DNA of 33,960 nucleotides from Candidatus Methanorbis basalitermitum (GTDB lineage: Archaea > Halobacteriota > Methanomicrobia > Methanomicrobiales > Methanocorpusculaceae): positions 1 through 33,960 of the forward strand of contig JAITSY010000007.1 of assembly GCA_031287415.1 (NCBI GenBank), read 5' to 3'. Positions 32,895 to 33,960 of this stretch are shown here, piece after piece (positions within the stretch are counted from its first letter, which is position 1; each line of letters starts with the position of its first letter). A program made the position numbers and the translations under genes. The notes beneath the pieces are model-generated. The model ran no database searches, was not told the DNA's origin, and was given only the letters and a program-made list of their open reading frames with translations.

Positions 32895-32920
32895 TATGTA
32901 CCATAGTGTGTATCAAAGCT

Positions 32921-32928
32921 TATAGAAA
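32921..32928 (-). promoter_or_regulatory. TATA box of the MutY-like gene
   Basis: Minus strand TTTCTATA, ending about 27 bases before the start codon, consistent with a leaderless mRNA. Confidence 0.5.
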
Positions 32929-32953
32929 TAATCTGGGGAAAAGTACCTGAAAA

Positions 32954-33057
32954 ATTGCATGACAGCGGAACTCGCTGCCATGCAACGTTGCAAGCGGAAT
33001 GCTTGTAGTCCTGGCGAAATGTTTGTCCCGTTGCCCTGCAATGCCCTGCACACGTGG
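32954..33057 (+). repeat. Family R intergenic repeat, copy R8, abutting the methyltransferase
   Basis: ATTGCATGACAGCGGAACTC pairs with GCTGCCATGCAA. The GGCGAAATGTTTGTCCCG module and TTGCCCTGCAATGCCCTGCA follow. The element then stops where methyltransferase coding begins (after CACACGTGG). The frame of the methyltransferase stays open through the whole repeat, with ATGs at 32959, 32980 and 33019. Confidence 0.75.
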
Positions 33058-33960
33058 TCGGTCCAGGTTGCAAAACTTTCTTTGTGGTTGATGGATCACC
33101 TCCAAAATCGGGAATTTTCCAGAATATGTGGTATCTATTTTAATCGGATTCCTCTTGTTACCAGTCCGAATATCTATCATGCAAACGCTTTGCAAATGGA
33201 TTGGCCTGAAGGAATGAATTACATTTTCGGAAATCCGCCATATACTGGTGGCAGGAAGAAAAACGAAAGACAAAAAGAGGAAATGTCACGTCTTGGTGTA
33301 AAAAGTATCGGTCTTGCAGACTATATTGCTGCTTGGTTTATTATTGCATCAACATATATGACAAATAGTAAGCATACGAAAACGGCTTTCGTTACCACTA
33401 ACTCAATTAATCAAGGGGAACAGGTGAGTATTGTATGGAAGCCGTTATTCGATGCAGGGATTCACATAAATTTTGCTATACCCTCTTTCCACTGGTCAAA
33501 CGAGGCAAAAAATAAGGCAGCCGTTACGGTGAGTATTGTGGGGTTCTCATTATTTGAAACGCAACCCAACATTAATGCTTATCTTAAGGAAGCCCCTGAC
33601 TTATGGATAAGAACTATCAGCAAATCCCTATGCAATGTGCCAAAAATGAGTGTTGGGAACCGCCCCAAAGATTGGGAAAATTACATCTTTACGGAAAATG
33701 AAGAAAATGCTTTTTTAGAATGTATGTCAGATGAAGAAAAAGCCAAAGTAAAAAAATACCTACATCCGCTTATGAGCGGTGAAGATTTGCTACAAGGTAA
33801 ACATCGGTCTGTTTTTTATCTTGCAGAGTGTCCGGATGATAAACTTGCCAGTATGCCGCAATGCAGGAAACGAGTTGATGCCGTTTCTATCGCCAGACAT
33901 AAATGTAAAAATATAAGTATGCGAAGATTAGAAAATTTGCCCAAAGAATTTGAAGTTACC
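33058..33960 (+). pseudogene. DNA methyltransferase of the N6-adenine type, 5'-truncated and running off the window
   Basis: An open frame of 300 codons to the window end. It starts within the SAM-binding domain: SVQVAKLSLWLMDHLQ matches the helix after motif III of large N6-adenine methyltransferases (V-A-K-x-x-L-W). NPPY (GNPPYTGGRKKNER) is catalytic motif IV. ADYIAAWFIIASTYM and TNSINQGEQV, WKPLF and FHWSNEAKNKAAV follow the pattern of large stand-alone modification or type IIG/BREX-like methyltransferases. The SAM motif I (GSGTF type) and about 300 N-terminal residues expected of the family are missing: family R repeat R8 takes their place. It is AT-richer than the core genes. Unless a remote N-terminal piece exists, it is not functional. 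Confidence 0.8.

Noticed and set aside
3630-33057. CRISPR array made of the recurring repeats
   Set aside because: The copies are kilobases apart, vary in length and have no regular spacers or neighbouring cas genes.

Overview
The window comes from a methanogenic archaeon, and the gene set fits a hydrogenotrophic member of the Methanomicrobiales. Methanocorpusculum is my best guess; this is inference from gene content and was not checked by a search. Evidence includes an energy-converting [NiFe] hydrogenase of the Eha type, formylmethanofuran dehydrogenase subunits, a PAN proteasome ATPase, archaeal CobY, archaeal NMN adenylyltransferase, a CdrS-FtsZ2-type cell division pair, and several leaderless genes with a TATA box about 25 bases upstream.

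Layout. 1-1800: end of an intergenic repeat, then ftsZ and cdrS on the minus strand, with palindromes in the cdrS leader. 1941-3538: two cobalamin genes (CobD-like, CobY). 3753-5475: PAN and a small conserved-looking gene (minus). 5476-7375: a poor region with a decayed DNA methyltransferase, a zinc-ribbon membrane protein and a small lipoprotein. 7376-9329: UPF0280 (minus), then NIF3-like and SWIM zinc-finger genes (plus). 9330-11658: repeat-rich DNA around a TPR gene. 11659-13652: NadM, LarB-like and LOG-like genes (minus). 14117-23466: one tightly packed operon of 16 genes, Eha hydrogenase followed by fwdA and fwdC. 23467-24594: repeats and decayed sequence. 24595-25938: purB. 26180-26867: an AT-rich orphan gene between two inverted copies of a small element. 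27159-29402: divergent thiD and a HypE/PurM-like gene. 29403-31581: a probably frameshifted membrane protein gene and a wrecked radical SAM gene. 32022-32894: MutY-like glycosylase. 33058-33960: a 5'-truncated DNA methyltransferase running off the window.

How the genes work together. The central operon joins the ion-driven hydrogenase that makes low-potential reduced ferredoxin (Eha) to two subunits of the enzyme that uses such electrons for CO2 fixation to formylmethanofuran (FwdA, FwdC), with a four-cluster ferredoxin between them. Most junctions overlap by 1-10 bases or have gaps of 0-3 bases.

Two repeat families explain much of the intergenic DNA. Family M is a roughly 90-110 bp AT-rich MITE-like element with imperfect terminal inverted repeats of about 20 bp. 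It has six copies, and two inverted pairs bracket single genes. Family R is a GC-rich, modular, hairpin-forming 64-114 bp element. It has eight full or partial copies, one abutting the truncated methyltransferase and supplying an open frame and possible start codon. These two families, the decayed methyltransferases and the small bracketed genes are the parts of the window least explained by known biology. I saw no tRNA, rRNA or CRISPR array.
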